Positions 1 through 8,390 of a stretch of 25,710 bases of DNA are shown here, piece by piece (position 1 is the stretch's first letter; each line of letters starts with the position of its first letter). Source of the stretch: Bodo saltans (taxonomy: Eukaryota > Euglenozoa > Kinetoplastea > Eubodonida > Bodonidae); NCBI GenBank assembly GCA_001460835.1, contig CYKH01000368.1, positions 1-25,710 of the forward strand. Reading direction: 5' to 3'. A program made the translations under genes and the position numbers. The notes below the pieces were generated by a model. The model was not told the origin of the DNA. It ran no database searches and saw nothing but the letters and a program-made list of their open reading frames with translations.

Positions 1-3000
1 CCGGAGTGGCTTGAGCGCCTTCAGTCGAACCTCGAATTTATGCAAGCCAATTTCGGCAAGCCGTACGAACGCCGAGATGTCATTCTTGACTTTTGCAAGG
101 ACCCATGGGTCGATCGATGGACAAGAGTTGCGCCCATTATTTTTAACTCCTCCGCGACGAACGGGCTGTTCGTAAGTTCCCCATCGAAAAGTGAAACGTC
201 TGCATCTGTTATCACGCCAAGCCCTTCCGCTACGTTGACAGCGTTGAAGTCTTCATCAGACACTGCCTCTTCGTTGATCACAACTGCAGCAGCGCCTGCT
301 GTGACAAGCGCTCCTCTTACGCCTGTAGTGGGCCCCGCTTCGTCTTCCCCATCTTCTGGGCAACCACTTGCGCGCCCTGGATCTAGTGTGTCAATGGCTC
401 CTGTTGTGTCGCTTCTTACAGACGCGCAGATTCGGTTCTGCATGAATGCCTACGATTCGACCCATCTTCTCATTCAAAAAGCAACTCAAGCGCACAGTGA
501 AAATCGCCTCGGCGACAAGCTTGCCTTGACAGATCACCAGCGCGGATTTGCAGTCGCGATCGTTAAATTGCTTGTCAAGGCATACGAGCAAATTTCGTCG
601 ACTCGCAAGTGCTTCGGCGGCCGTGCAGCGGCCCTCGTTCATCGCGTCCTTGAAGAAATCTATGGACTGCTGGTCCCGGTGGTGCAACGGTCACCAATGG
701 CAGCGGACGTTCAACTCGCATTACAAAACCAAGACGGAACTGTTGACGGTGATATTTTCGATCGTGAAATCATCCAAATGCGGAGACTGCTTCGCGAGCC
801 CAATGCGTGCCTAAAGCTCTTCAAGACCATTTGGGCAACGGGGTTTGCCACCAATGGCCACGCCTTTGAGATGACGACTCGACTGCCACCACTAAGTCCA
901 AAAGAACGAGATGTGTACCGTGAGACAGTGCGGCAATGTGTGAGCACATATGTCTGCGTTCTTGATGAACTTGTGCGCGGTGGGACCTCGAACCTTTCCA
1001 CCCCTGCTAGTCAGCATCAATTCTTTACACACCGTAACGTGATTGGTGCACTTGGTATGCCTCCCCCCACGCCGCCACTGTTAGTAGACAATCGAGGAAG
1101 AGGGCTGTACGCCTCTGCAGCGATTGCGTTTGGGACGACTGCCGCGTTGGCTGGAATTTCGCGCGCAGCATCAGTGGAGCCCACGAGTGACAACATTGTG
1201 GTGGTGCCTCCGAGTGGACGATTTAGCGCACCGTTGGTGTCGGCACCGTTGGCAGCCATATCGAAGCACTCTGCAAGTTCAAGGGCGTCAAGCGATGACC
1301 CCACTCCCATCCCCTCGCCGTACATAACAGATCATCGCAAAACGCTCCCACCTCTTCCCTTCATCGATCGCGGAACGCCTGAGCCTCAAATCTCAGGGAG
1401 CACGTCACCTCAGCGAAACAGCAGTCGAATTCCATTGGTCACATTGGAACCCATTGACGGGTACACGAACCAACTCGAGGCGTATGGGCACCCAGCAAGC
1501 GATGACGACTTCGATCGTGACGATGACGATGGGCCGGACTCGGATGGAGAGGAACCGCCGGTGCAAGGTCTCAAGCAGTTAGAGAAGCAAGCACAACTGC
1601 ATTTCCAACAATCCGATGAGCAGTGGAGGATGACGCAGACTGACGATGGATCCCCCAGAAGTCTTGGGCTTGCGTCCATGGGCAGCTTTAGTAACTCGAA
1701 GCACCTGCGTGCGGTTGTGCCGCTTGCGGCGATTGGTAAACAGCAGCAAGACGATGGCCCACCGGAGATGGGCAACAGCGCATCGAGTCACTCAGGCCAA
1801 CAACGCCAACCGGAAATGGCTGCTGTTTCCATTACCGCTGGTATTCCAAACGCATATTTCCTACCACCAGGAAGTCCCCACTCCATTGGTCACGGCCTTC
1901 GTCCGCAGTCCCCGCCCACCGCACACGGCTCCCCTAACTCTGGTTACTTGAATGTGAGCTACTCCCATCACCCATCAGCGTTGGGTGCCAGCATGGACGC
2001 ATTATCTTTTATCCCCATGGTCCATAGTGTCGATCCATCGCCTCGATCACGCATCGGGGCTCAAAGTTCTCCACCTCCTGGCATGTCTTTGGAATTCATG
2101 ACGCACATGGTGCCTCCATCAGCTCAGTCGCATCTTATCAACGCTCTCGGAGCTCGCCAGAGCCCCCCACCAGAGACTGTCAACGTAGTTGACGCTCACA
2201 ACTTGCTTCAGCTGGAGCTTTTACTTCTCCACCACACGACCCATAGTGCCGCTGTCCGCGGAAACAACAACAACACCGCTGGGCCTTCTGACGGCCGGCG
2301 CCACCACTCACCGCTGTCAACCGATCATCTCTCTACTGCCAACCACGCAGGGTCTGATCCCTCCAACCACTCCTCTAGCAGCGGCCAGCATACGAGATCA
2401 AGTGCTGCGTCGACATCTCGTTCAGACCATCCCCATTCACGCGGCGGCGCAGGTAGTGGGCAGTCGTCATCTTCGCCAGTGCCCGACGGTTCTCCCAGGG
2501 CGCATCGTTCCATGTCGCCTGAGAACGCAATGAAACTTGTAGAGGACTGCGACCTCCCACTCAGAACAACGTCCATGCAAAGCATCACGGATCATCTGCA
2601 ACGTGCTGCGGCATCACTAACAGAAACATCTCTCCCGCTCGTTGTTCCTCAAGAGGGATCCCTTTCTATTGCCACTGTCTTCTCATCGCCACCACCCGCT
2701 GCTCTTTCTCACTCCCCAAAGCGGCGCTCCGGTCGCAAACGCGACCAGGTAGGTGCTGAATCTCCCCTCAACAGTCCCGCCTACCGCCAGCAGTTGGCAG
2801 AGATGGTCGTCAATGGGATGGAATCACGCACGTTTGGAGATAGCACCACAGGTGGAGGAAGTCGTGGCGTCACGCCAAGCTTAGCCGCCGCATCATCGTC
2901 CGCCATGCTCCCTGCTCTCACTCCGGTGCAGCAGCATTCCATCGATGAGGGGTGCTTGGTCCCAGAAGTGTATCGCGCATCCGCAGCTGGAAGCTTCCGC

Positions 3001-3072
3001 AACCCTTCAGCCCACGGGTCCTTCCGCAACAATGGCTCCACAAGTGGGCACGTAGCAAATCTTGCGCGCTAG
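1..3072 (+). CDS. Large hypothetical protein, 3' part, long disordered tail
   Basis: The frame is open from the first base of the window to a TAG (1023 residues visible). The codons before the first ATG (position 40) read as ordinary protein, so the true start probably lies upstream and the gene is partial. Roughly residues 145-345 are rich in predicted helix and hydrophobic heptads and may be a folded domain. The remainder is dominated by Ser, Pro, His and Gly, with many SP sites, an acidic block (about residues 500-520) and a short repeated GSFRN motif near the C-terminus, typical of a disordered, phosphorylated scaffold. I recognise no catalytic motif, transmembrane segment or known family. 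It is real coding sequence judging by its length and the absence of stops in a mixed-composition region; function is unknown. Confidence 0.8.
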   Translation, partial: PEWLERLQSNLEFMQANFGKPYERRDVILDFCKDPWVDRWTRVAPIIFNSSATNGLFVSSPSKSETSASVITPSPSATLTALKSSSDTASSLITTAAAPAVTSAPLTPVVGPASSSPSSGQPLARPGSSVSMAPVVSLLTDAQIRFCMNAYDSTHLLIQKATQAHSENRLGDKLALTDHQRGFAVAIVKLLVKAYEQISSTRKCFGGRAAALVHRVLEEIYGLLVPVVQRSPMAADVQLALQNQDGTVDGDIFDREIIQMRRLLREPNACLKLFKTIWATGFATNGHAFEMTTRLPPLSPKERDVYRETVRQCVSTYVCVLDELVRGGTSNLSTPASQHQFFTHRNVIGALGMPPPTPPLLVDNRGRGLYASAAIAFGTTAALAGISRAASVEPTSDNIVVVPPSGRFSAPLVSAPLAAISKHSASSRASSDDPTPIPSPYITDHRKTLPPLPFIDRGTPEPQISGSTSPQRNSSRIPLVTLEPIDGYTNQLEAYGHPASDDDFDRDDDDGPDSDGEEPPVQGLKQLEKQAQLHFQQSDEQWRMTQTDDGSPRSLGLASMGSFSNSKHLRAVVPLAAIGKQQQDDGPPEMGNSASSHSGQQRQPEMAAVSITAGIPNAYFLPPGSPHSIGHGLRPQSPPTAHGSPNSGYLNVSYSHHPSALGASMDALSFIPMVHSVDPSPRSRIGAQSSPPPGMSLEFMTHMVPPSAQSHLINALGARQSPPPETVNVVDAHNLLQLELLLLHHTTHSAAVRGNNNNTAGPSDGRRHHSPLSTDHLSTANHAGSDPSNHSSSSGQHTRSSAASTSRSDHPHSRGGAGSGQSSSSPVPDGSPRAHRSMSPENAMKLVEDCDLPLRTTSMQSITDHLQRAAASLTETSLPLVVPQEGSLSIATVFSSPPPAALSHSPKRRSGRKRDQVGAESPLNSPAYRQQLAEMVVNGMESRTFGDSTTGGGSRGVTPSLAAASSSAMLPALTPVQQHSIDEGCLVPEVYRASAAGSFRNPSAHGSFRNNGSTSGHVANLAR

Positions 3073-3478
3073 GACAGCGCAGCCGCACAGCCAACTTTAA
3101 TCCGTTTGACAAGCCGAAAAGAAAAAAATGACAACTGTACAACACCGACTTCTAAACCCTCTCTCTTTATCCCTTTCATTTGTTTGTTTCTTACGTTCAT
3201 GGCATGGGTTTGTTAACGTTTACAACCGAGCAACCCCGCCATGAAACCACCCCCCACAAACCTTCTGCGTCGCGTGAAGCTTTCAAAGTTCTAGTAATCC
3301 TTGCGCAATTGGTAGAGTCCAAGGTACTAGCATTTCTCTTCCATTGATACCCGACAGCTGCAGCAATTCGAGAAGAGAAAACATTTCGTTCTCCAACCAT
3401 CACGACATCCACACAGCACCTCTTTCACATACTAATTGACCATTTTGTTCTGTCCCCCTACAACGTGCTGCATACACA
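3073..3478 (+). other. Intergenic region, no gene seen
   Basis: About 400 bp of A/T-richer sequence, presumably the 3' UTR of the upstream gene and spacer. It holds short C/T-rich runs (for example around 3156-3180) but no long + strand frame with coding character. A stretch at about 3303-3318 superficially resembles a tRNA D-arm, but no matching T-arm or acceptor stem follows. Confidence 0.5.
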
Positions 3479-3501
3479 CTCTCCCTTGCCATTATTTGCA
3501 G
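3479..3501 (+). promoter_or_regulatory. Predicted trans-splice acceptor, scramblase-like gene
   Basis: A C/T-rich run ends in TTTGCAG at 3495-3501. Immediately downstream the composition turns GC-rich and coding-like, and the first ATG follows 21 nt later at 3523. This fits a spliced-leader addition site. It could equally resemble a cis-intron 3' splice site, but no upstream exon is apparent. Confidence 0.5.
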
Positions 3502-3522
3502 TATCAAGTCATCTACGGTTTC

Positions 3523-3636
3523 ATGTCCCACGACTTCGCACGTGCCCCCTACATCCCGTCGCTCGCGACGCAGAAGAAGATTGTGCGCGTGATGGCGAAA
3601 CTACCACTCACCCTCATGGGGGAGCATCTCGGGTAG
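3523..3636 (+). CDS. 5' segment of scramblase-like gene, ends at in-frame TAG
   Basis: The first ATG after the predicted splice acceptor opens a frame of 37 codons that ends at TAG 3634-3636. That frame continues without another stop into the main open frame up to 4665. Both sides of the TAG have GC-rich third positions and protein-like composition: MGEHLG before it and YRLGANCVPIPAEHTPD after it. The simplest reading is that this is the original N-terminus of the downstream protein, separated by a single nonsense codon. The TAG could be a real nonsense mutation, one allele, a sequencing error, or a site of read-through; alternatively this piece is a short upstream ORF. Confidence 0.45.
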   Translation: MSHDFARAPYIPSLATQKKIVRVMAKLPLTLMGEHLG

Positions 3637-3711
3637 TACCGGTTGGGCGCCAACTGCGTCCCGATCCCGGCCGAGCACACGCCCGACCTGCAGACGTTCT
3701 TCTTCGGCGCC

Positions 3712-4665
3712 ATGTCGCACTCACTGACCATCCGCCCCTATCGCCCAGACGGCGGATGCTGCGCCTCAGCCGCGTACAAGTTCGACCTCGCGGCCGACGC
3801 CTTCGGCCCCGTGATCGGATCCGGTGAGATCAGCAACGGCTGCTGCGCGAACGAAGTGTCAGTTAAGCTTCCCAACAGCCAAATCCGCGGCGAGATCAGC
3901 AACGCATGCTGCTCGTTGCAGCCCCGCATCAACCTTGACTGGCAGACCGGCGAGAACGTGAGCTTCCGCCACCTCCCCGCGTGCACGATCTGCGGCCCGT
4001 GGCGCACCGGTTTCGTCGGCACCGCGCCGGGCGAGGAGGAGCAGTACCAGATCCGCTACTGGAGCCACGACGGCTCGTTCATCACGTGCAACATGTTCCT
4101 GTGCTGCCTGCCGTGCAAGCTGTCCTGCTGGACGTGCAAGCAGTGCTGCGTGTGCCCCGACGAGCTCGGCTACACGACGTGGCACCCGCTGCAGGTCGCG
4201 TACCTGCGCTCGAAGCTGCTGAACGAGTTCGCGCTTGTGCTCGACTCGTCGTTCGGCGAGCCTGTGTTCGACCTTGACAGTCCCTACGCGGCCGTCGGCA
4301 TCAAGTCCACGCCGTACAAGTCGGACGTGAACGCGCTTGGCAACATGCGCATCCGCCAGCGCAAGAGCGGCTGCTGCTGCAACTGGATCATGATGGATCC
4401 CTCGGACTCCACCGACGCGTCGTCGCAGACCGGCCTGGACCTGACGTTCCGCGGCACCTTCAACCAGAACCAGCTGGACGCCAAGGACTTCAACATTGCC
4501 CTCGGCTACTTGATCCTGAACACGAAGTTCTTCCTGGACGCAATCAAGCGCGGAACTGTGCCCAACATGGCCGCTGCGCAAACGCTCCCCCGCGCGTTTG
4601 GCCTGCTCGGTGCCGCGGATGTCCGCCCGAACGCTGCCGGCATTGGCGGCAACAAGATGGTGTAG
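3712..4665 (+). CDS. Cys-rich protein, scramblase/tubby-C-terminal-like (tentative)
   Basis: A 317-residue protein if translation starts at the first ATG after the in-frame TAG; the same frame is open from 3637 and may once have started at 3523. It is very Cys-rich, with a duplicated GEISN(G/A)CC motif (about residues 35-68), a dense cluster CCLPCKLSCWTCKQCC in mid-protein, and a later CCC. A GYTTWHP stretch just after the Cys cluster and the C-terminal pattern 'TGLDLTFRGTF ... ALGYLILNTKFFLDA' resemble phospholipid scramblases (Cys cluster, GYxxQTWHP, then a hydrophobic helix LxxxFLIDxxFF). I infer a scramblase/LURP-one/tubby-fold protein, possibly palmitoylated at the Cys cluster. Family assignment is weak. 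The third codon positions are strikingly G/C rich compared with flanking genes, suggesting high expression. Confidence 0.6.
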   Translation: MSHSLTIRPYRPDGGCCASAAYKFDLAADAFGPVIGSGEISNGCCANEVSVKLPNSQIRGEISNACCSLQPRINLDWQTGENVSFRHLPACTICGPWRTGFVGTAPGEEEQYQIRYWSHDGSFITCNMFLCCLPCKLSCWTCKQCCVCPDELGYTTWHPLQVAYLRSKLLNEFALVLDSSFGEPVFDLDSPYAAVGIKSTPYKSDVNALGNMRIRQRKSGCCCNWIMMDPSDSTDASSQTGLDLTFRGTFNQNQLDAKDFNIALGYLILNTKFFLDAIKRGTVPNMAAAQTLPRAFGLLGAADVRPNAAGIGGNKMV

Positions 4666-5141
4666 CTTCTTGTTTTATGTATCGTTGACAAAGAAACCCC
4701 TACAGTGTGACATCCTTGTTTTTAATGGTGCTTTTGTCCCCCCACCTTTATCCCAAGAAGGACCGGTGAGTTACCGCGACGATGACTGAGACTGTGAACT
4801 TGGTGCCCACCCGAAGATGAACACGATTTAATCTGGTGATGCACCCCTTTCATGGCCACTTTATTTTGTTTTTTTGTTTTTTGTGTGTGTCCCCGTTGAC
4901 AAACGCTTTTCTGAGGAGCATCTGCAGGTGTCAATCGTTCTTTGTAGAAACCAAAAAGATGAGAGCGTTGACCTGGGGTTGCGATTCATGGTCCCAATAT
5001 GAATCCAGCTTCGATAAGACATCACGAGTCACGGTTGTCCGAAACCAATCAATCGCTCAGAAAAGAAAACCCCAAGCGTTAACCGTTACAGCTGAATGTG
5101 AGACAATTCATGCTGGAGCATTAACGGCAGCAGATAAGAAA
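4666..5141 (+). other. Intergenic / UTR region, no gene seen
   Basis: About 480 bp between the scramblase-like gene and cathepsin B. A run of T-rich sequence at about 4858-4885 could serve as a polypyrimidine tract. The cathepsin B frame happens to be open back to 4836, but the translated upstream stretch lacks a recognisable domain and would bury the signal peptide. I treat it as 5' UTR. Confidence 0.5.
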
Positions 5142-5195
5142 CCTTTTTTTTGTCGTTTCTCACTATCAAAATGTTGGGACTTCTGTTCTCTAAAG
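5142..5195 (+). promoter_or_regulatory. Predicted trans-splice acceptor, cathepsin B
   Basis: A T-rich run (5142-5161) and a second C/T run (5181-5191) end at AG 5194-5195, only 6 nt before ATG 5202. This spacing argues for spliced-leader addition here and supports 5202 as the start. Confidence 0.5.
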
Positions 5196-5201
5196 AAAGA
5201 A

Positions 5202-6197
5202 ATGCGTTCTGCTGTCGTCACCATTGCCTTGTGCGCCGCAACGGCGGTAGCTCTTTCTGCCATCGAGAAGGGTCCCCTTCTCACTCCTGAATTCGCGGCC
5301 GCAGTCAACGCGAAGACAAATGGTGCCTGGACTGCGTCACACGATAATGGCTATTTGCTGCGCGGTGCGTGCCGTGCGGACATCAAGAAGCTTCTTGGTG
5401 TGAAGAAGAACGAAAAGGTTGTTCTTCCCAAGAAATCTTTCTCTGCCAACGAGCGTGCCCAGACGATCCCCGATTCCTTCGATGCGGCCACTCAATGGCC
5501 ACAGTGCCCGACCATCACCCACATCCGTGATCAGTCCGCGTGTGGCTCTTGCTGGGCAGTTGCCGCTGCCGAAGCGATGTCGGACCGCTACTGCATTGGT
5601 GGAGGTCAGCAAGACCTTCTGATTTCGGCTGCCAACCTGATGGAGTGCTGCTGGTGGTGCGGCAGCGGATGCGAGGGCGGTGACCCAGCCTCCGCCTGGA
5701 GCTACTGGACCAGCACCGGCCTCGTTGCCGACACGTGCCAGCCCTACCCCTTTGCTAAGTGCGCCCACCACACCACCAACTCTACATACCCCCCATGCCC
5801 CAGCAACACGTACCCCACTCCGTCGTGCTCTTCCACCTGCAGCTCCAGCAGCACGTCCCCTGTGTACTACAAGGGCTCGTCCAGCTACACTCTTGCTGGT
5901 GTTGCCGACTTCCAGCAGGAGGTGTTGGCCAACGGACCCATTGAAGTTGCCTTTGATGTCTATGAAGACTTCCTCTCCTACACTGGTGGTGTGTACATCC
6001 GCACCAGCTCCCAGTACCTTGGAGGCCACGCTGTCCGCCTCGTTGGCTGGGGTACCCTCAACGGTGTCCCGTATTGGAAGATTGCCAACAGCTGGAACGC
6101 AGACTGGGGTTTGAATGGCTATTTCCTGATTCGCCGCGGTACCGATGAGTGCGGTATCGAGGACAGCGGCGCTGCCGGACTTGCCCTGATCTCCTAA
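5202..6197 (+). CDS. Cathepsin B-like cysteine peptidase (C1A)
   Basis: A 331-residue papain-family preproenzyme. Residues 1-20 form a hydrophobic signal peptide; residues 25-70 contain a cathepsin-B-type propeptide (GAWTASHDNGYL ... IKKLLGV). The mature domain carries the oxyanion Gln111, catalytic Cys117 in CGSCWA, His276 in GGHAVRLVGWG and Asn296 in NSWNADWG. The GCEGGDP motif (156-162) and His189-His190 within a Cys-bounded loop (the occluding loop) mark it as cathepsin B with probable carboxydipeptidase ability, acting in lysosome or food vacuole. The frame is open further upstream, but ATG 5202 gives a correct signal peptide and lies just after a splice acceptor. Third positions are G/C rich, consistent with high expression. 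A genomic A12 tract starts 12 nt after the stop. Confidence 0.95.
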   Translation: MRSAVVTIALCAATAVALSAIEKGPLLTPEFAAAVNAKTNGAWTASHDNGYLLRGACRADIKKLLGVKKNEKVVLPKKSFSANERAQTIPDSFDAATQWPQCPTITHIRDQSACGSCWAVAAAEAMSDRYCIGGGQQDLLISAANLMECCWWCGSGCEGGDPASAWSYWTSTGLVADTCQPYPFAKCAHHTTNSTYPPCPSNTYPTPSCSSTCSSSSTSPVYYKGSSSYTLAGVADFQQEVLANGPIEVAFDVYEDFLSYTGGVYIRTSSQYLGGHAVRLVGWGTLNGVPYWKIANSWNADWGLNGYFLIRRGTDECGIEDSGAAGLALIS

Positions 6198-6373
6198 GTA
6201 CTGTTGCCAAAAAAAAAAAATCAAGAAAAAAGACTTACTTCCACTTGGGAGCAAGAACCAGCGTCTTCAAAAGAGAAATCGCGCGTGTCATCTCTTTGCG
6301 TTGACGAAAACAATGTGTAGTGCCCTCTGGCGAATTGGGCAGCATTTGCAAGTCCTTTTACCTCGCTACTATC

Positions 6374-6405
6374 ATTCCCTTTTTTATTTTCTGGCAAAAT
6401 GATAG
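6374..6405 (+). promoter_or_regulatory. Predicted trans-splice acceptor, acidic membrane protein
   Basis: A T-rich tract (CCCTTTTTTATTTTCTGG, 6378-6394 region) is followed by AG at 6404-6405, 30 nt before ATG 6435. Confidence 0.4.
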
Positions 6406-6434
6406 TAATTGAGAGCCATAGATCGTAACTTAAA

Positions 6435-7697
6435 ATGGTGCAGCGAAAGCAGGCGTTGGTCGCCGCTTCTGCTGCCTTCGCAATTGGCGGCCTCGCATGG
6501 TTAGCGTTGAAGTTGACCCGCTCCCGGAACGAGCGACTTGAAGACGATGCAATGTTTGCGGCTCCTTCGATTGCTGATCGAGCGCCCAACGCCGAAACTG
6601 TTGGCACAGCAGTGGTGGTCATGGCGAATGATCTACCTCCATCACCTTACGTCGCGGATGAAATCCGGAAAGAAGCAATGAATACACTGAAGACAGTTGT
6701 GCTGAGTCTCGGTGGCCATGTGGAAGAGGCTGATGACAACGATAAAAAAGATGACGAAGCTGATGGTAGCTACGACACTGACCTTGAACTCGAGCTCAAC
6801 ATCGGCAATGAGATGGAAAAAATATTGAGGTCCAAAATTATGGATTTGACTTCTAGCGTCTTTGCAGCTGATGGCTCCATTTTAGACAGCGCCACCATTG
6901 TTGCGTCCGCTGCAGGGAAGAAAAAGACCAAAACTTCCAAGAAACAAAAAGCACCGTTGGTAGAGTTGTTGGAGCTCACACATCAATACCTTGATCTTTC
7001 CCATGAACGACTTGGCGTGCAGCGAAAGCTCCAAGCGGAGCAATCTCTCGGTGGTGCTCGTCGCATAGATGCTGGAAAGGCACCAGCGCACATCTCTGGT
7101 GTGTTATCATCAAGGCCTGGAGGTTACGCTGACTTAGTTGAAAGTGACGATGAGGATGCCGAAGCGATGGATTGGGGACGAGGAGCCCCTCGACACAACC
7201 GTTACGGATACGGCGACGACGATGACGATGACGATGCTCCTTGGAGAATGCACGGTGATGACGACGAGGACGACTGGGAAGACGAGGAAGAGGTGTGGGA
7301 CGAAGAGGACGACGACGAAGAATATGACGAGGAATATGATGATGAGTTTGAGGCCGCGTGGGCACGCGCCAACGGCCAACCAAGCGTCGAGCATGCCGCA
7401 GACGACGCTGAAAGAGCCGAGTTCGAGATATTTTTGATTGAACGTTGCATGTCAGAAGAGCTGAGGCTGCTTCTGGAACGCTCGCGGGCGTCGGGATCAA
7501 CCAAGTCCGAACAAGGGACACACGAAGATGAGTGGGAAAGTGAGTCTGAGGAAGAAGAGGACCGCTCAAAGAAGAATGTGAAGGGCGGCAAGAAGACGTC
7601 GGGCGCAAAGCAATCAAAGGCAAAGCGCCATCAGGTCCCTCGTGGAGCCGCTGCTCAACAGCAGCGGTATGAAAACGGGGAGTGGGTCGACTTTTAA
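6435..7697 (+). CDS. Hypothetical protein, N-terminal membrane anchor, polyacidic centre
   Basis: A 420-residue protein. Residues about 6-26 are a hydrophobic segment (ALVAASAAFAIGGLAWLALK) flanked by Arg/Lys, fitting a signal anchor or mitochondrial outer-membrane-type anchor. Residues about 160-175 are Lys-rich, followed by a short helix (LVELLELTHQYLDLSHERL). Residues about 235-310 are almost continuous Asp/Glu with Tyr and Trp. Another helix follows (FEIFLIERCMSEELRLLLERSR), then an E/K-rich mixed-charge tail. It ends in ENGEWVDF after a basic stretch. The acidic block could bind Ca2+ or basic proteins, but that is only inference. No family is recognised. ATG 6435 is the first in frame after the predicted acceptor. 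Confidence 0.8.
   Translation: MVQRKQALVAASAAFAIGGLAWLALKLTRSRNERLEDDAMFAAPSIADRAPNAETVGTAVVVMANDLPPSPYVADEIRKEAMNTLKTVVLSLGGHVEEADDNDKKDDEADGSYDTDLELELNIGNEMEKILRSKIMDLTSSVFAADGSILDSATIVASAAGKKKTKTSKKQKAPLVELLELTHQYLDLSHERLGVQRKLQAEQSLGGARRIDAGKAPAHISGVLSSRPGGYADLVESDDEDAEAMDWGRGAPRHNRYGYGDDDDDDDAPWRMHGDDDEDDWEDEEEVWDEEDDDEEYDEEYDDEFEAAWARANGQPSVEHAADDAERAEFEIFLIERCMSEELRLLLERSRASGSTKSEQGTHEDEWESESEEEEDRSKKNVKGGKKTSGAKQSKAKRHQVPRGAAAQQQRYENGEWVDF
7201..7350 (+). repeat. Asp/Glu codon-rich low-complexity tract
   Basis: Near-continuous GAC/GAT/GAG/GAA codons within the acidic membrane protein. Long antisense frames here (poly-Ser) are reflections of this composition, not genes. Confidence 0.7.
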
Positions 7698-7879
7698 GTC
7701 TTTATTATCCGTAAAACTCTTGCTTATTTTTTCCATGTTGCTCAACTTGCAGTTCAGAATTGATCTGATTCCAATTTTCGTCATTTGATCGATTAGTCAC
7801 CCACTAGGTAGGTAGGAGCAACGATACACCTGAGCGTTCCATCTCATCATATATTTGTGCGAGAAGGCGCCTCTCCCGG

Positions 7880-8270
7880 CTATCTACCTTTTTTCTCCTC
7901 TGGTGTAAGCACTTCTTAATATCTCATGGGCTGCATTTGCGCAAAGCAAGCGGACATGATTCCGCAACATCAGCAACCGCACTCACCAGCTGTTGCAAAT
8001 AATGCTGCGTGGTCACCAACGAGGGCACCTCACGTGCAAGGGGCAGGTACTATGGCCACTCATCGACCAGGAGCTGCAACCCCACAACCTCTCGTGCGAC
8101 CGTCCAAATCTGGAGCTCGGGAAGCGTCGAGAAGCGACTCAGGCGACGATGAAATTGGAGCTGACTTCGGTGGACATATTCACATGCGATCGTTGTCGAC
8201 GGCCTCAGGAAGCGGAGTCAACTTTAACGGTTCTCAAGGCGGTGGCCAAGGACAGCAGCAGACCAACCTA
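7880..8270 (+). repeat. 388-bp tandem duplication, copy 1
   Basis: This block and the next (8268-8658) read the same base for base as far as I can follow, offset by exactly 388 bp. The copies overlap by the trinucleotide CTA, which is present at the left end, junction and right end (7880, 8268, 8656). The unit covers the polypyrimidine tract, the predicted splice acceptor (AG 7908-7909), the 5' UTR and the first 115 codons of a gene. Confidence 0.95.
7881..7909 (+). promoter_or_regulatory. Predicted trans-splice acceptor, copy 1
   Basis: A C/T-rich tract (TACCTTTTTTCTCCTCTGG) followed by GTGTAAG, with AG at 7908-7909 and ATG at 7926. It is repeated identically in copy 2. Confidence 0.45.
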
Positions 8271-8390
8271 TCTACCTTTTTTCTCCTCTGGTGTAAGCAC
8301 TTCTTAATATCTCATGGGCTGCATTTGCGCAAAGCAAGCGGACATGATTCCGCAACATCAGCAACCGCACTCACCAGCTGTTGCAAATAA
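7926..8390 (+). CDS. Truncated copy of dual-acylated protein with novel tail
   Basis: A 154-residue ORF made by the 388-bp tandem duplication. Residues 1-115 are identical to the N-terminus of the downstream gene, including the MGCIC acylation motif. At the duplication junction the frame enters the second copy's polypyrimidine tract and 5' UTR, then reads its coding sequence in a shifted frame (388 is not a multiple of 3). This adds 39 unrelated residues beginning STFFLLWCKHF and ending SCCK. It keeps its own predicted splice acceptor, so it might be expressed as a short acylated protein, or its mRNA might be processed at the second acceptor and never yield this ORF. I regard it as a recent by-product rather than a conserved gene; it may also be an assembly artefact. 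Confidence 0.5.
   Translation: MGCICAKQADMIPQHQQPHSPAVANNAAWSPTRAPHVQGAGTMATHRPGAATPQPLVRPSKSGAREASRSDSGDDEIGADFGGHIHMRSLSTASGSGVNFNGSQGGGQGQQQTNLSTFFLLWCKHFLISHGLHLRKASGHDSATSATALTSCCK

Noticed and set aside
3303-3318. tRNA D-arm-like word (GCGCAATTGGTAGAG)
   Set aside because: No paired D-stem, no TTCRA T-arm and no acceptor stem nearby.
3859-4581. 240-codon antisense ORF opposite the Cys-rich gene
   Set aside because: The translation is Arg/Ala/Val-rich, typical of the complement of a high-GC3 gene; no domain and no splice-acceptor context.
4836-5201. In-frame 122-codon extension upstream of cathepsin B
   Set aside because: It would bury a clean signal peptide, contains no domain, and lies before a good splice acceptor 6 nt upstream of ATG 5202.
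6209-6220. Genomic A12 just after the cathepsin B stop as a retrogene sign
   Set aside because: No target duplication was found around the gene, and the signal could be a simple A run in the 3' UTR.
6976-7623. Antisense ORFs rich in Ser, Arg and His
   Set aside because: They mirror the Asp/Glu codon tract of the + strand gene and have no independent signals.
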